Source of the DNA: Devosia nitrariae
Lineage (GTDB): Bacteria; Pseudomonadota; Alphaproteobacteria; Rhizobiales; Devosiaceae
Direction of reading: 5' to 3'
DNA length: 64,000 nucleotides
Assembly (NCBI RefSeq): GCF_030160115.1
Contig: NZ_BSNS01000008.1
Location: forward strand, 26,223 to 90,222
A program made the translations under genes and the position numbers. Every line of letters starts with the position of its first letter. Within the stretch, counting starts at the first letter, position 1. Under the pieces are notes generated by a model. The model saw nothing but the letters and a program-made list of their open reading frames with translations, had not been told where the DNA came from and ran no database searches. Positions 18,270 through 26,936 of this stretch are shown here, one piece after another.

Positions 18270-18896
18270 GTGGCATTGACCATCAAGGTCAGCGAAGAGG
18301 CGTTCACGCCGCGCCAGCAGGCGGTGCTGACGGCTGCGCTCGACCTGCTGGTCGAGAACGGCGACGGGCTCACCATGACGGCGGTGGCGCGCCGGGCGAG
18401 CTGCTCGAAGGAAACGCTCTACAAATGGTTCGGCGATCGCGAGGGCCTGCTGACGGCGACGGTGCAATGGCAGGCGGCCAAGGTGCGGATGCCGCAGGTC
18501 GACCGCACGACGCTCTCGGCCAAGAAGCTGCGCGAAAGCGTCGAGCAATTCGCGCGAGACCTGCTGACGACGATTGAAGGCGACATCTCGGTGACCCTAA
18601 ACCGCATCGCTGTCACGCACGCGGCCAGCGACAAGGACCGGCTCGGCGAGATCGTCCTCGAGAACGGCCCGCTGGCCATCCGCCGCCGTCTGAAGCCGAT
18701 CCTCGAGGCCGGGCGAGAAGCCCGGCTCCTCAGGTTCGACAACAGCGAGGATGCCTATCGCACGTTTTTCGGACTGGTCGTGCGCGACGTGCAGATCCGC
18801 CTTCTGCTCGGCGACAAGACCCTCAAGCAAACCGACATCGACGTGGAGGCCAAGGCCGCCACCAACCAGTTCTTCGCCCTCTACGGGACGGACTGA
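18270..18896 (+). CDS. TetR/AcrR-family transcriptional regulator
   Basis: 208-residue repressor-like protein. I choose the GTG at 18270 because a perfect AGGAGG sits 7 bases upstream. The longer frame from 18135 would run through the palindromic operator. The N-terminal helix-turn-helix reads TMTAVARRASCSKETLYKWFGDREGLL (about 40-66), a clear TetR motif. The C-terminal ligand domain (about 80-208) has the form of the AefR-like group. ilvC begins 54 bases downstream in the same direction, so co-transcription is possible, though ilvC has its own AAGGAG site. Ligand unknown. Confidence 0.88.
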   Translation: MALTIKVSEEAFTPRQQAVLTAALDLLVENGDGLTMTAVARRASCSKETLYKWFGDREGLLTATVQWQAAKVRMPQVDRTTLSAKKLRESVEQFARDLLTTIEGDISVTLNRIAVTHAASDKDRLGEIVLENGPLAIRRRLKPILEAGREARLLRFDNSEDAYRTFFGLVVRDVQIRLLLGDKTLKQTDIDVEAKAATNQFFALYGTD

Positions 18897-19970
<1,074 letters not shown>

Positions 19971-19978
19971 TCTGTCAC

Positions 19979-20004
19979 GGCCGGGAGCAATCCCGGCCCT
20001 TTCC
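19979..20004 (+). terminator. Hairpin terminator after ilvC
   Basis: Perfect 8-bp stem GGCCGGGA / TCCCGGCC with GCAA tetraloop, then CTTTCC. The short T-run makes it a moderate terminator. Confidence 0.65.
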
Positions 20005-20021
20005 CTGCCCAGGTCGTTCAA

Positions 20022-20762
20022 GTGCTGCAGATTTTCCCCATCCGCGAGGTCGACGTCCGGCTCGTGCCCGGCCCATGGCCGCTGCCTGAGACGATGCGCC
20101 ATGCGGTGGCGATGCACTGGCAACGATTGATCGCTGACAATCCGCATCTTTGGGATGGCCGCATCCTCGGTGTCCAGGCGCCAGGAACGCCCGGCGGCGC
20201 TGCCGTCGAAGACGGCGTGCTGCGCGGCTTGGCGCGCGAGGATGCCTATTCGGCCTTCCTCACCTGGCGCGACCAGGGTTTTGCCGAGATCGGCATCCGC
20301 AATCTCTTCGGCTCCGCGCTCATAGCATCGAGCGATAATGCGCTGATCTATGGCGTGATGGGCGGAACCACTGCCAATGCCGGTCGGGTCTACCCGCCGG
20401 GTGGATCGCTCGAGCCCCGTGACGTGACGCCGGACGGGCGCGTCGACATCGAGCGGTCGATCGCACTGGAGCTCACGGAGGAAACGGGCCTCGAGACGAG
20501 CGAGGCCGAGGTGGAGGGCATGGTTGCCGTGTTCGACGGGCCGCGCATCTCCATCGGCCGCGTGTTCCGGTTCAAGCAGAGTGCAGAAGAGCTGGTGGGG
20601 CGTATCCGGGCCGATCTCGATCAGCAGGAGCACCGCGAGCTTGCCGACGTCGTCGCGGTGCGCTCCGGCGCGGAGGTGGCCGCCGCCGGCAGCGCGCCGC
20701 CCTTTGCCGAAGCGATCGCCGACATGTTCCAGTCCGGCTGGCCGGTGGTCACCCGAGGGTAA
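20022..20762 (+). CDS. Nudix hydrolase family protein
   Basis: 246-residue protein with a degenerate, expanded Nudix box: PPGGSLEP (about 127), an inserted DVTPDGRVD loop, then ALELTEETGLE (about 148-158). The usual REXXEEXGX reads LELTEETGL, so one charged position is changed while the glutamates that bind metal remain. The N-terminal part (about 1-110) resembles eukaryotic-like Nudix proteins that act on larger substrates. It starts with GTG just after the ilvC terminator and overlaps the 3' end of the convergent dehydrogenase by 14 bases. Substrate unknown. Confidence 0.8.
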   Translation: MLQIFPIREVDVRLVPGPWPLPETMRHAVAMHWQRLIADNPHLWDGRILGVQAPGTPGGAAVEDGVLRGLAREDAYSAFLTWRDQGFAEIGIRNLFGSALIASSDNALIYGVMGGTTANAGRVYPPGGSLEPRDVTPDGRVDIERSIALELTEETGLETSEAEVEGMVAVFDGPRISIGRVFRFKQSAEELVGRIRADLDQQEHRELADVVAVRSGAEVAAAGSAPPFAEAIADMFQSGWPVVTRG

Positions 20763-21756
20763 ACAGCTCGGCCGCTGGCGAATGGCCGACCATATCGGTC
20801 TGCAGCTGCTCATGGGCGGCGTTCACTGGATTTATGCCGTCGGTATAGGGTCCGACGGTCAGGCGGTTTGGCCGCGTGCCGAACTCCTTGGCCGCAAGCT
20901 CGAGCACCGCGTCGCTCACCTCCTGAGGATCAAGGGTCGTATCGGGTTCGAGTCCGGCGAGCATCGCCTCAACGTGAGGCGCGTAAAGCTCGAGGGCCGA
21001 CGGCGCGGTCGCTTCGAGGTCGGCGAGCATCTCTTCCCAATAGCGGATGCCGTTGGCCTGGAACCGGGTGGGATAGGCTCCGGCCGGTTGCACTACGGCC
21101 ACCTCGATGTTGGAGGCAGCCAGCTCGTAGCCCATGGCGTCGCAGGCCGCTTCCACGACAAGTTTCGAGGCGCAGTAGCCGCCGAGCATCGGATCTATCG
21201 CGCGACCGAGCGCACTCGACATCTGGATGATCGTGCCCCGGCCGGCCTCCCGCATATGCGGCACCACGGCTTTGATGACGCGCAAGGCCCCATATGCGTT
21301 CGTCTCGATATTGGCTCGGAACGACTCGGGCGGCTGCAATTCGATCGGTCCCGGCACGACGATGCCGGCATTGCTGACGAGAACGTCGATGCGACCGGCA
21401 TCCGCGATGGCCTGTTTGATGGCCGCCGTCACGGATCGATCGTTCAGCACATCGAGCTCGATCACCTCGAGCGCGAGGTTCTCGTCTGCGGCAAGCGCGC
21501 GCAGTTCCTCGGCTGCAAGGGCGTTACGCCCATCGGTCTGGCGCATCGTGGCAAAGACGCGTGCACCCTGTCGAGCAAATCCCTCCGCCATCAGCCGACC
21601 GAAGCCGGAGCTGGTGCCGGTGATAAGGACGACGTGCTGGTCGGCATCTTGCGCGCGCAAGGGACCTGCCGCGGAGAGGAGGGCGGCGGCCGCGCCGATC
21701 TGCAGTACCGTGCGCCGCCGCATGCCGGCGGGCGAGGTTTCAATGGTCTGCTTCAT
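20749..21756 (-). CDS. Short-chain dehydrogenase with predicted Tat signal
   Basis: 335-residue SDR-type oxidoreductase. The start at 21756 is supported by TAAGGAG upstream. The N-terminus has a twin-arginine signal (MRRRTVLQIG, then AAAALLSAAGPLRAQDA), followed by the Rossmann motif TGTSSGFGRL and NAG. Catalytic Ser lies in IIQMSSALG and the Tyr-x3-Lys pair in GGYCASK. An NAD(P)-dependent enzyme bearing an export signal is unusual, because free cofactor is scarce in the periplasm. It may be exported with bound cofactor or the signal may be retained as an anchor. Divergent from a LysR regulator likely controlling it. Confidence 0.85.
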   Translation of the reverse strand: MKQTIETSPAGMRRRTVLQIGAAAALLSAAGPLRAQDADQHVVLITGTSSGFGRLMAEGFARQGARVFATMRQTDGRNALAAEELRALAADENLALEVIELDVLNDRSVTAAIKQAIADAGRIDVLVSNAGIVVPGPIELQPPESFRANIETNAYGALRVIKAVVPHMREAGRGTIIQMSSALGRAIDPMLGGYCASKLVVEAACDAMGYELAASNIEVAVVQPAGAYPTRFQANGIRYWEEMLADLEATAPSALELYAPHVEAMLAGLEPDTTLDPQEVSDAVLELAAKEFGTRPNRLTVGPYTDGINPVNAAHEQLQTDMVGHSPAAELFTLG

Positions 21757-21827
21757 CTTGCTGCTCCTTAGTCGATGGCTGCGCGGAGGTGGCCGCGCGA
21801 TCCTTGCAGGAGGTTTGCATGATCGAT

Positions 21828-21850
21828 ATTGTGCCGGTAGAGCCGACAAT
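21828..21850. promoter_or_regulatory. Candidate LysR operator
   Basis: Inverted repeat ATTGT-N13-ACAAT in the 112-bp divergent region between the dehydrogenase and LysR genes, 19 bases ahead of the LysR start. This layout is usual for LysR-type autoregulation. Confidence 0.4.
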
Positions 21851-21868
21851 CGGAACAGACTGCTACGC

Positions 21869-22852
21869 ATGCAACAACAACAGGTCGATCTCAATGATGT
21901 GGCCGTGTTCAACCGGGTGGCAGAGGCCGGCAGCTTCAGCGCTGCGGCGCGCGAGCTCGGCATGCCGCGCGCGACGGTGAGCCGGGTCGTTGCCCGGCTC
22001 GAGGAGGCGATTGGCGCGCAGCTTCTTTATCGCACCACGAGACGGGTGGAACTGACCGAGCTCGGGCGCGCCTATCATGCAACGACGGCGCATGGGCTCA
22101 GCCTGATCGGGACGGCCGGCGAAGCGGTGATGGCCGCGCGAGCCGAACCCGTCGGATTGCTGCGCATGACGGCGCCTATCAACTTCGCGACCATGTCGCT
22201 CATCCCCTGGATTTCCGAGTTCCTGGACCAATACGGCAAGGTGCGCATTTCGCTGCGGCTCGTCGACCACCCGGTGGACCCGATCGAAGAGCGGGTGGAC
22301 CTGGCGATCCTTGCCGGCCGGCAGCCGGATTCCAGCTATCTGACCCGCCGGCTCGGCACATCCGCGCTGATCCTCGTGGCGAGCCCCACCTATCTTTCCC
22401 GCCATCCCGCGCCGGTCACGTTGGCGGACGCTGGTTCACACCACTTCGTGCTGTTCTCATCGGACCGCAGCAGCGAAACCTGGACACTCGACGGACCGGA
22501 AGGGCGTGTCGAGATCGAGGTCGCCGGGCGCATCAATGTCAGCGGGCCCCATGCCGAACTCAGCGCTGCGCTTGCGGGCCTCGGCATCGCGTTGCTGCCG
22601 GCAGCGGTGACCATGCCCTATATCGCGGCCGGTGAACTGGTTCAGGTTCTGCCCGCCTATGGGCGGCAGGGCGGATCGATCGGCGCCGTCTTTCCGGCGA
22701 ATCGGCATCAGCCGGCAGCGCTGCGTGCCTTCCTCGATTTTCTCGTCGCCAAGATGGCCGAGCACCCGCCGGTAAAGCCGTTTCTGGCCGGCGGGTCATC
22801 CAGCCAGGCGATCGGTCGGCGCCATCTTTCCATTAACCGCAATTCCCGTTAA
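21869..22852 (+). CDS. LysR-family transcriptional regulator
   Basis: 327-residue regulator. The N-terminal winged helix-turn-helix (about 6-65) reads VAVFNRVAEAGSFSAAARELGMPRATVSRVVARLEEAIGAQLLYRTTRR, broken here as VAVFNRVAEAGSF and GMPRATVSRVVARLEE. An effector-binding domain (about 90-300) follows. The start ATG at 21869 matches the family N-terminus; the frame is open far upstream but that part is antisense to the dehydrogenase. The C-terminal 25 residues are unusually long. Its divergent neighbour, the Tat-signal dehydrogenase, is the likely target, as is common for this family. Confidence 0.92.
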   Translation: MQQQQVDLNDVAVFNRVAEAGSFSAAARELGMPRATVSRVVARLEEAIGAQLLYRTTRRVELTELGRAYHATTAHGLSLIGTAGEAVMAARAEPVGLLRMTAPINFATMSLIPWISEFLDQYGKVRISLRLVDHPVDPIEERVDLAILAGRQPDSSYLTRRLGTSALILVASPTYLSRHPAPVTLADAGSHHFVLFSSDRSSETWTLDGPEGRVEIEVAGRINVSGPHAELSAALAGLGIALLPAAVTMPYIAAGELVQVLPAYGRQGGSIGAVFPANRHQPAALRAFLDFLVAKMAEHPPVKPFLAGGSSSQAIGRRHLSINRNSR

Positions 22853-22898
22853 CGTCGCCGGAGCGTCTCGAAGTCCATCGCCTGCTGGGGGAAGCGGC

Positions 22899-24668
22899 AT
22901 GATGACGACTACGCGTACCTTCTGCCTCTACCTGATCAAGCCGTCGCACTATGACGATGATGGCTATGTCATTTCCTGGAAACTCTCGCCGATTCCGTCC
23001 AATTCCCTGGCTTCGGTCTATGGCCTGACGATGGATATCGTCGAGCGCAAGGCGCTGGGCGAGGACTGGGCGTTCGAGGTCGTGCCGATCGACGAGACCA
23101 ATACCCAGGTGCGCGTCGACGAGATCGCGCAAAAAGTGCTCGCGGCCGATGCCGGGCTCGTCATGCTGATCGGCGTGCAGTCAAACCAGGTCCCGCGGGC
23201 GATCGACATCGCGCGGCCGCTGCTGGCCAAGGGCGTTCAGGTCGCCATCGGCGGTTTCCATGTCTCGGGCGTCATCTCGATGCTTTCGGGCGAGGATGCG
23301 GATTTCAGGCTGGCGCAGGAGATGGGCATTTCGCTCTTTGCGGGGGAAGCCGAAGGGCGGCTGGAGGAGGTGATCCGCGACGCCGCGAACCGGGAACTGA
23401 AACCCATCTACAATTACATGAATGACCTGCCGGGTATCGAAGACACGCCCGTGCCGTTCATGCCCGGCGGGCACGTGGCTCGTACGGCCTATAACCTGAC
23501 CAGCTTCGATGCCGGGCGGGGCTGCCCCTATCAGTGTTCGTTCTGCACGATCATCAACGTGCAGGGCCGCAAGTCGCGGCGTCGCTCGCCCGACGACGTT
23601 GAAAAGATCATCCGCCTGAACCTGGCGCAGGGGGTGAGCCGCTTCTTCATCACCGACGACAATTTCGCCCGCAACAAGGACTGGGAGTCGATCATGGATC
23701 GGCTCATCCAAATGCGGGAGGTGGAAAAGCTCAAGTTCAACTTCTTCATCCAGGTCGACACGCTCTGCCATAAGATCCCGAACTTCATCGAGAAATGCGC
23801 GCGCGCCGGGGTCAAGCGCGTGTTCATCGGGCTCGAGAACGTCAATCCGGCGAACCTCAAGGACGCCAAGAAGCGGCAGAACAAGATCACCGAATACCGG
23901 CGGATGCTGCTCGCCTGGAAGCAGTGGCGCGTCATCACCTATGCCGGCTACATCCTCGGGTTCCCGACTGACACGCCCGAGCGCATCATGCACGACATCG
24001 ACGTGGTCAAGGAGGAACTGCCGGTCGACATCCTTGAATTCTTCTTCCTGACACCGCTCCCGGGATCTGAGGACCACCAGAAGCTCCATAGGGCCGGGAT
24101 AGCCATGGATCCGGACCTCAACAAATACGACCTCAACCACTATACGACCGCCCATGCCTTGATGAGCCGGCAGGATTATGAGCGGGTCTATCGTGCGGCC
24201 TGGGATCGCTACTACAGCGTCGACCATGTCGAGCGGGTGATGCGGCGGGCGGCGATTTCGGGGATATCGACCGCTAACATCCTGCTGCTGGCCGTCTGGT
24301 TCATGGGAGCGCTCAGAATTGAAGGCGTGCATCCGCTGGAGGTTGGCTGGATCCGGCACAAATCGCGGCTCAACCGGCGCCACGGCATGAAGATCGAGCC
24401 GGCCTGGCTCTTCTATCCCAGGTATCACGCCGAGCGGCTGTGGAAGCTTGCGCGTTGGGGCGCGCTTTACCTGCGCTTTGCGCTGGCGCGACGCAGGGTC
24501 GAGAAGGACCCGGCCAAGCTCGCCTATATGGACAAGGCGATGACACCGGTGACCGACCACGACGAAGACGATTTCGAGATGTTCAAGACCGAGGATGCAC
24601 TCGCTTATCTCGAACAGGAAAAGCGGATCGAGCGGGCGCGTCACGGGCAGGTCACCGCCGCCGAATAG
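22899..24668 (+). CDS. Radical SAM protein with N-terminal B12-binding-like domain
   Basis: 589-residue enzyme of uncertain reaction. The N-terminal region (about 60-165) has the fold pattern of a cobalamin-binding domain (VMLIGVQSNQ, VQVAIGGFHVSGV) but no obvious DxHxxG cobalt-ligand motif. The radical SAM core starts with CPYQCSFC (Cys209, 213, 216), followed by FFITDDNFARN and GLENVNPANL. The C-terminal part (about 420-589) is not recognised, with a hydrophobic stretch near 465-485 and an acidic end. Such proteins carry out methylations or rearrangements of lipids or natural products. It seems monocistronic. A GFA gene follows after 59 bases. Confidence 0.85.
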   Translation: MMTTTRTFCLYLIKPSHYDDDGYVISWKLSPIPSNSLASVYGLTMDIVERKALGEDWAFEVVPIDETNTQVRVDEIAQKVLAADAGLVMLIGVQSNQVPRAIDIARPLLAKGVQVAIGGFHVSGVISMLSGEDADFRLAQEMGISLFAGEAEGRLEEVIRDAANRELKPIYNYMNDLPGIEDTPVPFMPGGHVARTAYNLTSFDAGRGCPYQCSFCTIINVQGRKSRRRSPDDVEKIIRLNLAQGVSRFFITDDNFARNKDWESIMDRLIQMREVEKLKFNFFIQVDTLCHKIPNFIEKCARAGVKRVFIGLENVNPANLKDAKKRQNKITEYRRMLLAWKQWRVITYAGYILGFPTDTPERIMHDIDVVKEELPVDILEFFFLTPLPGSEDHQKLHRAGIAMDPDLNKYDLNHYTTAHALMSRQDYERVYRAAWDRYYSVDHVERVMRRAAISGISTANILLLAVWFMGALRIEGVHPLEVGWIRHKSRLNRRHGMKIEPAWLFYPRYHAERLWKLARWGALYLRFALARRRVEKDPAKLAYMDKAMTPVTDHDEDDFEMFKTEDALAYLEQEKRIERARHGQVTAAE

Positions 24669-24727
24669 TATGGCACCGGTTCCCCGCAATGCTAGGGTGC
24701 GCGGATACAGGTGCGAGTCGGATCGGC

Positions 24728-25204
24728 ATGCAACTTCCAGATTTTCCCCTTGGCGGCGGCTGCCAGTGTGGCCGCGTGCGCTATGAACTGATGGCCCCGC
24801 CGCTCTCGGTCTATGCCTGCCATTGCAAGGACTGCCAGCGTTTCTCGGGTGCCGCCTGGTCGATGTCGATGCCGGTGCGGCGCGAGACGCTGCGCCATCT
24901 CCAAGGCGGACTGAGAGCATTCGACAAGCCGGCCGACAGCGGACGCACGGTGCGCATGCTGGCCTGTGCCGTGTGCGGCACGAACATGTGGAACGAGCCG
25001 CTGTCGTCTCCGGACATCTTCGTGGTGCGTGCCGGCACGCTCGACGACATCGACTGGATCGAGCCTGTCGGCAATATCTGGACGCAGAGCCGTGCCGCCT
25101 GGGTCGAGATAGATCCTGCGCTCATCAACTTCCCCGGCCAGCCACCTTCGCGCGAGCCGCTCTACGAGGCGTGGACGCACAAGACCGGAGCGCCGCGAGC
25201 ATGA
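24728..25204 (+). CDS. GFA (glutathione-dependent formaldehyde-activating-like) zinc protein
   Basis: 158-residue small zinc-binding protein of the GFA/CENP-V fold. Conserved cysteines appear as GGCQCGRVRYE (about 10-20), ACHCKDCQRFSG (about 30-41) and LACAVCGTNMW (about 78-88), enough for two zinc sites. The start ATG at 24728 puts the first Cys pair in the usual place. The true activity of most family members is unknown. First of three overlapping genes with UPF0303 and PhzF-like proteins. A second GFA member lies at 44499-44879. Confidence 0.88.
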   Translation: MQLPDFPLGGGCQCGRVRYELMAPPLSVYACHCKDCQRFSGAAWSMSMPVRRETLRHLQGGLRAFDKPADSGRTVRMLACAVCGTNMWNEPLSSPDIFVVRAGTLDDIDWIEPVGNIWTQSRAAWVEIDPALINFPGQPPSREPLYEAWTHKTGAPRA

Positions 25205-25716
25205 GCATCGCCGACGACATTGCCTTCATCAGAGAGCAGGAGCGGGCACTGGTCCTGCCCGCGCTCGACGAGCATACCGCCTTCGAGATCGGCGGGTTGG
25301 TGCGGGAACGCGCGGTCGCCGAGGGGCTGGTGCTCATCTGCGACCTGCGCACCTGGGACAGACAGCTCTTTTTCACTGCGACGCCCGGCACGACCGCCGA
25401 CAATTCCGAATGGGTGCGGCGCAAGATCAACGTGGTCAGGCGCTTTCACAAGGCGAGCTACCGCCTGCTCCTCGAGCGGAACAACGAGACGCTGCTGCCG
25501 GCGAGCTTCGGTGCCGATCCGGCCAATTATGTGCTGGCGGGCGGGGGCTTTCCATTGCGGGTCGATGGGGCAGGGGTCGTCGGGTGCATCGCCATTTCCG
25601 GCCTGCCGGGGCGGTTGGACCACGGGGTTGCGGTCGAGGCCCTTTGCCGGCATCTCGGTCGCGAACCCGCTGAGCTGGCGCTGCCGCCGGATTCGGAGGC
25701 GAGCGAAGGCAAATGA
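25201..25716 (+). CDS. UPF0303 / heme-degrading-domain-like protein
   Basis: 171-residue protein of the UPF0303 family (related to the DUF336/HbpS-like fold). Characteristic phrases are FEIGGLVRERAVAEG (about 29-43), the aromatic-rich RTWDRQLFFTATPGTTADNSEW split as TWDRQLFFTATPG and NSEWVRRK (about 50-75), and GFPLRVDGAGVVGCIAISGLP (about 115-135). The ATG overlaps the GFA stop (ATGA), and its own end overlaps the PhzF start by 4 bases, indicating translational coupling. Biochemical role not established. Confidence 0.82.
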   Translation: MSIADDIAFIREQERALVLPALDEHTAFEIGGLVRERAVAEGLVLICDLRTWDRQLFFTATPGTTADNSEWVRRKINVVRRFHKASYRLLLERNNETLLPASFGADPANYVLAGGGFPLRVDGAGVVGCIAISGLPGRLDHGVAVEALCRHLGREPAELALPPDSEASEGK

Positions 25717-26606
25717 AGCTCGACTACCTGTTGCTCGACGTCTTCACCGACAAGCCGCTTGCCGGCAACCAGCTGGCAGTGGTGCCCAATGCCGATCACC
25801 TGCTCGACGACGAGATGCAGGCGATAGCGCGCGAGTTCAACCTCTCGGAGACGGTCTTCCTGCGCAAGGCGCAGGGCGAGCGCAACACTGCGGCGCTGCG
25901 CATCTTCACCCCGGAAACCGAACTGCCCTTTGCCGGACATCCGACGGTCGGCGCGGCCGTCGTCCTTGGCCTCACGCACAACGCGAGCGCGGTGCGCCTG
26001 GAAGAAAAAGTGGGGCTGGTGACGGCGCTGGTCGACAAGCGCGGCAAGCACACGGGCGAAGCGCGGTTCAGCCTGCCGCGTTTGCCCGAGAGGGTCGGCA
26101 AGGCGCCGGAATCGCGCGACATCGCGCTGGCGCTCGGCATCGAGGTGGAGGAGATCGGCTGCGGCGCTTATTTGCCGGATGTCTTCTCGGCCGGCAATGT
26201 CTTTTATCTCATCCCGGTGCGCGAGCCGGGTGCCCTCAAGCGGATCGAACTCAATGTCGGGCGCTGGCGCGAGATCTTTCCCCTAGGGCACAACTCCGTC
26301 TACGTCTTTACCCAAACACCAAGGGAACCTGGCAACGACCTGGCGGCGCGGATGTTCTCGCCGGGCATGGGTTTGGCCGAGGATCCCGGTACGGGCTCTG
26401 CTGCCGCGGCGCTGATCGGGCTTCTTGCCGAGCATTGCGACAGCACCTCGGGCCAGGTCGACTATGTTCTGCGCCAGGGTCACGAGATGGGGCGACCCTG
26501 CCGCATCACCCTCCAGCTGCGCAAACAAGATGACGTACTCGTCCACGGCGCCATCGGCGGCCAGGCTGTGATCATCGGGGAAGGGACCCTCGATCTCGGC
26601 GCTTAA
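25713..26606 (+). CDS. PhzF-family isomerase/epimerase-like protein
   Basis: 297-residue protein of the diaminopimelate-epimerase-like fold family that includes PhzF. The conserved N-terminus [18 protein letters not shown] (about 7-24) is present. So are the catalytic-Glu region [10 protein letters not shown] (about 45), the strand [18 protein letters not shown] (about 69-86) and the C-terminal [11 protein letters not shown] (about 224-234). Length is normal. Last gene of the GFA–UPF0303–PhzF operon. In non-phenazine producers these proteins have unknown small-molecule substrates. Confidence 0.93.
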   Translation: MKLDYLLLDVFTDKPLAGNQLAVVPNADHLLDDEMQAIAREFNLSETVFLRKAQGERNTAALRIFTPETELPFAGHPTVGAAVVLGLTHNASAVRLEEKVGLVTALVDKRGKHTGEARFSLPRLPERVGKAPESRDIALALGIEVEEIGCGAYLPDVFSAGNVFYLIPVREPGALKRIELNVGRWREIFPLGHNSVYVFTQTPREPGNDLAARMFSPGMGLAEDPGTGSAAAALIGLLAEHCDSTSGQVDYVLRQGHEMGRPCRITLQLRKQDDVLVHGAIGGQAVIIGEGTLDLGA

Positions 26607-26706
26607 AGGTTCGGTTTCTCTTTTTGGCTTTTTTGACGCAGCACGCGTCCAAGGACTTGCACCCTTTGGCGTTCTCGCCCATTGTGCCGTCAAACGGAAT
26701 TTCGCC

Positions 26707-26829
26707 ATGCAGCGCAAGCGCGCCATCGCCATTGCCGCCCAGCAACGCCGGACCTTCGAGGCCCGGATGATTATTGCTGCCGGGCTGCTGCTGCTTCCCG
26801 CGCTCCTTCTCCTTCTTATCAGCCCCTGA
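26707..26829 (+). CDS. Candidate leucine leader peptide ahead of leuA
   Basis: Short ORF of 40 codons from the ATG at 26707. The better start is the internal ATG at 26767, with GAGG five bases upstream, giving 20 residues. Its end contains four leucine codons, Pro-Ala, then five leucine codons, Ile-Ser-Pro and stop. Nine Leu codons fall in 11 positions, six of them CTT or CTC. It stops 107 bases before leuA, and its stop codon lies in one arm of a hairpin. This is the layout of a leader peptide for leucine-sensing attenuation. The alternative is a tiny membrane protein, since the same run would form a helix. Confidence 0.6.
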   Translation: MQRKRAIAIAAQQRRTFEARMIIAAGLLLLPALLLLLISP

Positions 26830-26866
26830 TCACCGGCAGCTCGGCAAGCGAGCGGGTCTTCAGGGG
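26823..26866 (+). promoter_or_regulatory. Hairpin overlapping the leader peptide stop
   Basis: Outer arms CCCCTGA / TCAGGGG (26823-26829, 26860-26866) enclose a second stem GCTCG-GCAAG-CGAGC (26839-26853). A ribosome stalled in, or released after, the Leu codons would disturb the outer stem. No long U-run follows, so control could act through Rho or translation. Confidence 0.45.
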
Positions 26867-26936
26867 ATACGCAAAATAGTGACACGAAATGCGTGGCCGA
26901 CGAGGCGTTGCCCGGGCCGACCGATAGGATGAGAGA

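Larger units (their letters stand above)
26607..26936. promoter_or_regulatory. Upstream region of leuA (330 bp)
   Basis: Contains a T-rich patch after the phzF-like stop (CTTTTTGGCTTTTTTGACG, 26620-26638) and then the leucine-rich leader ORF and hairpin listed separately. The leuA ribosome site is GATGAGAG at about 26927. Confidence 0.5.
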
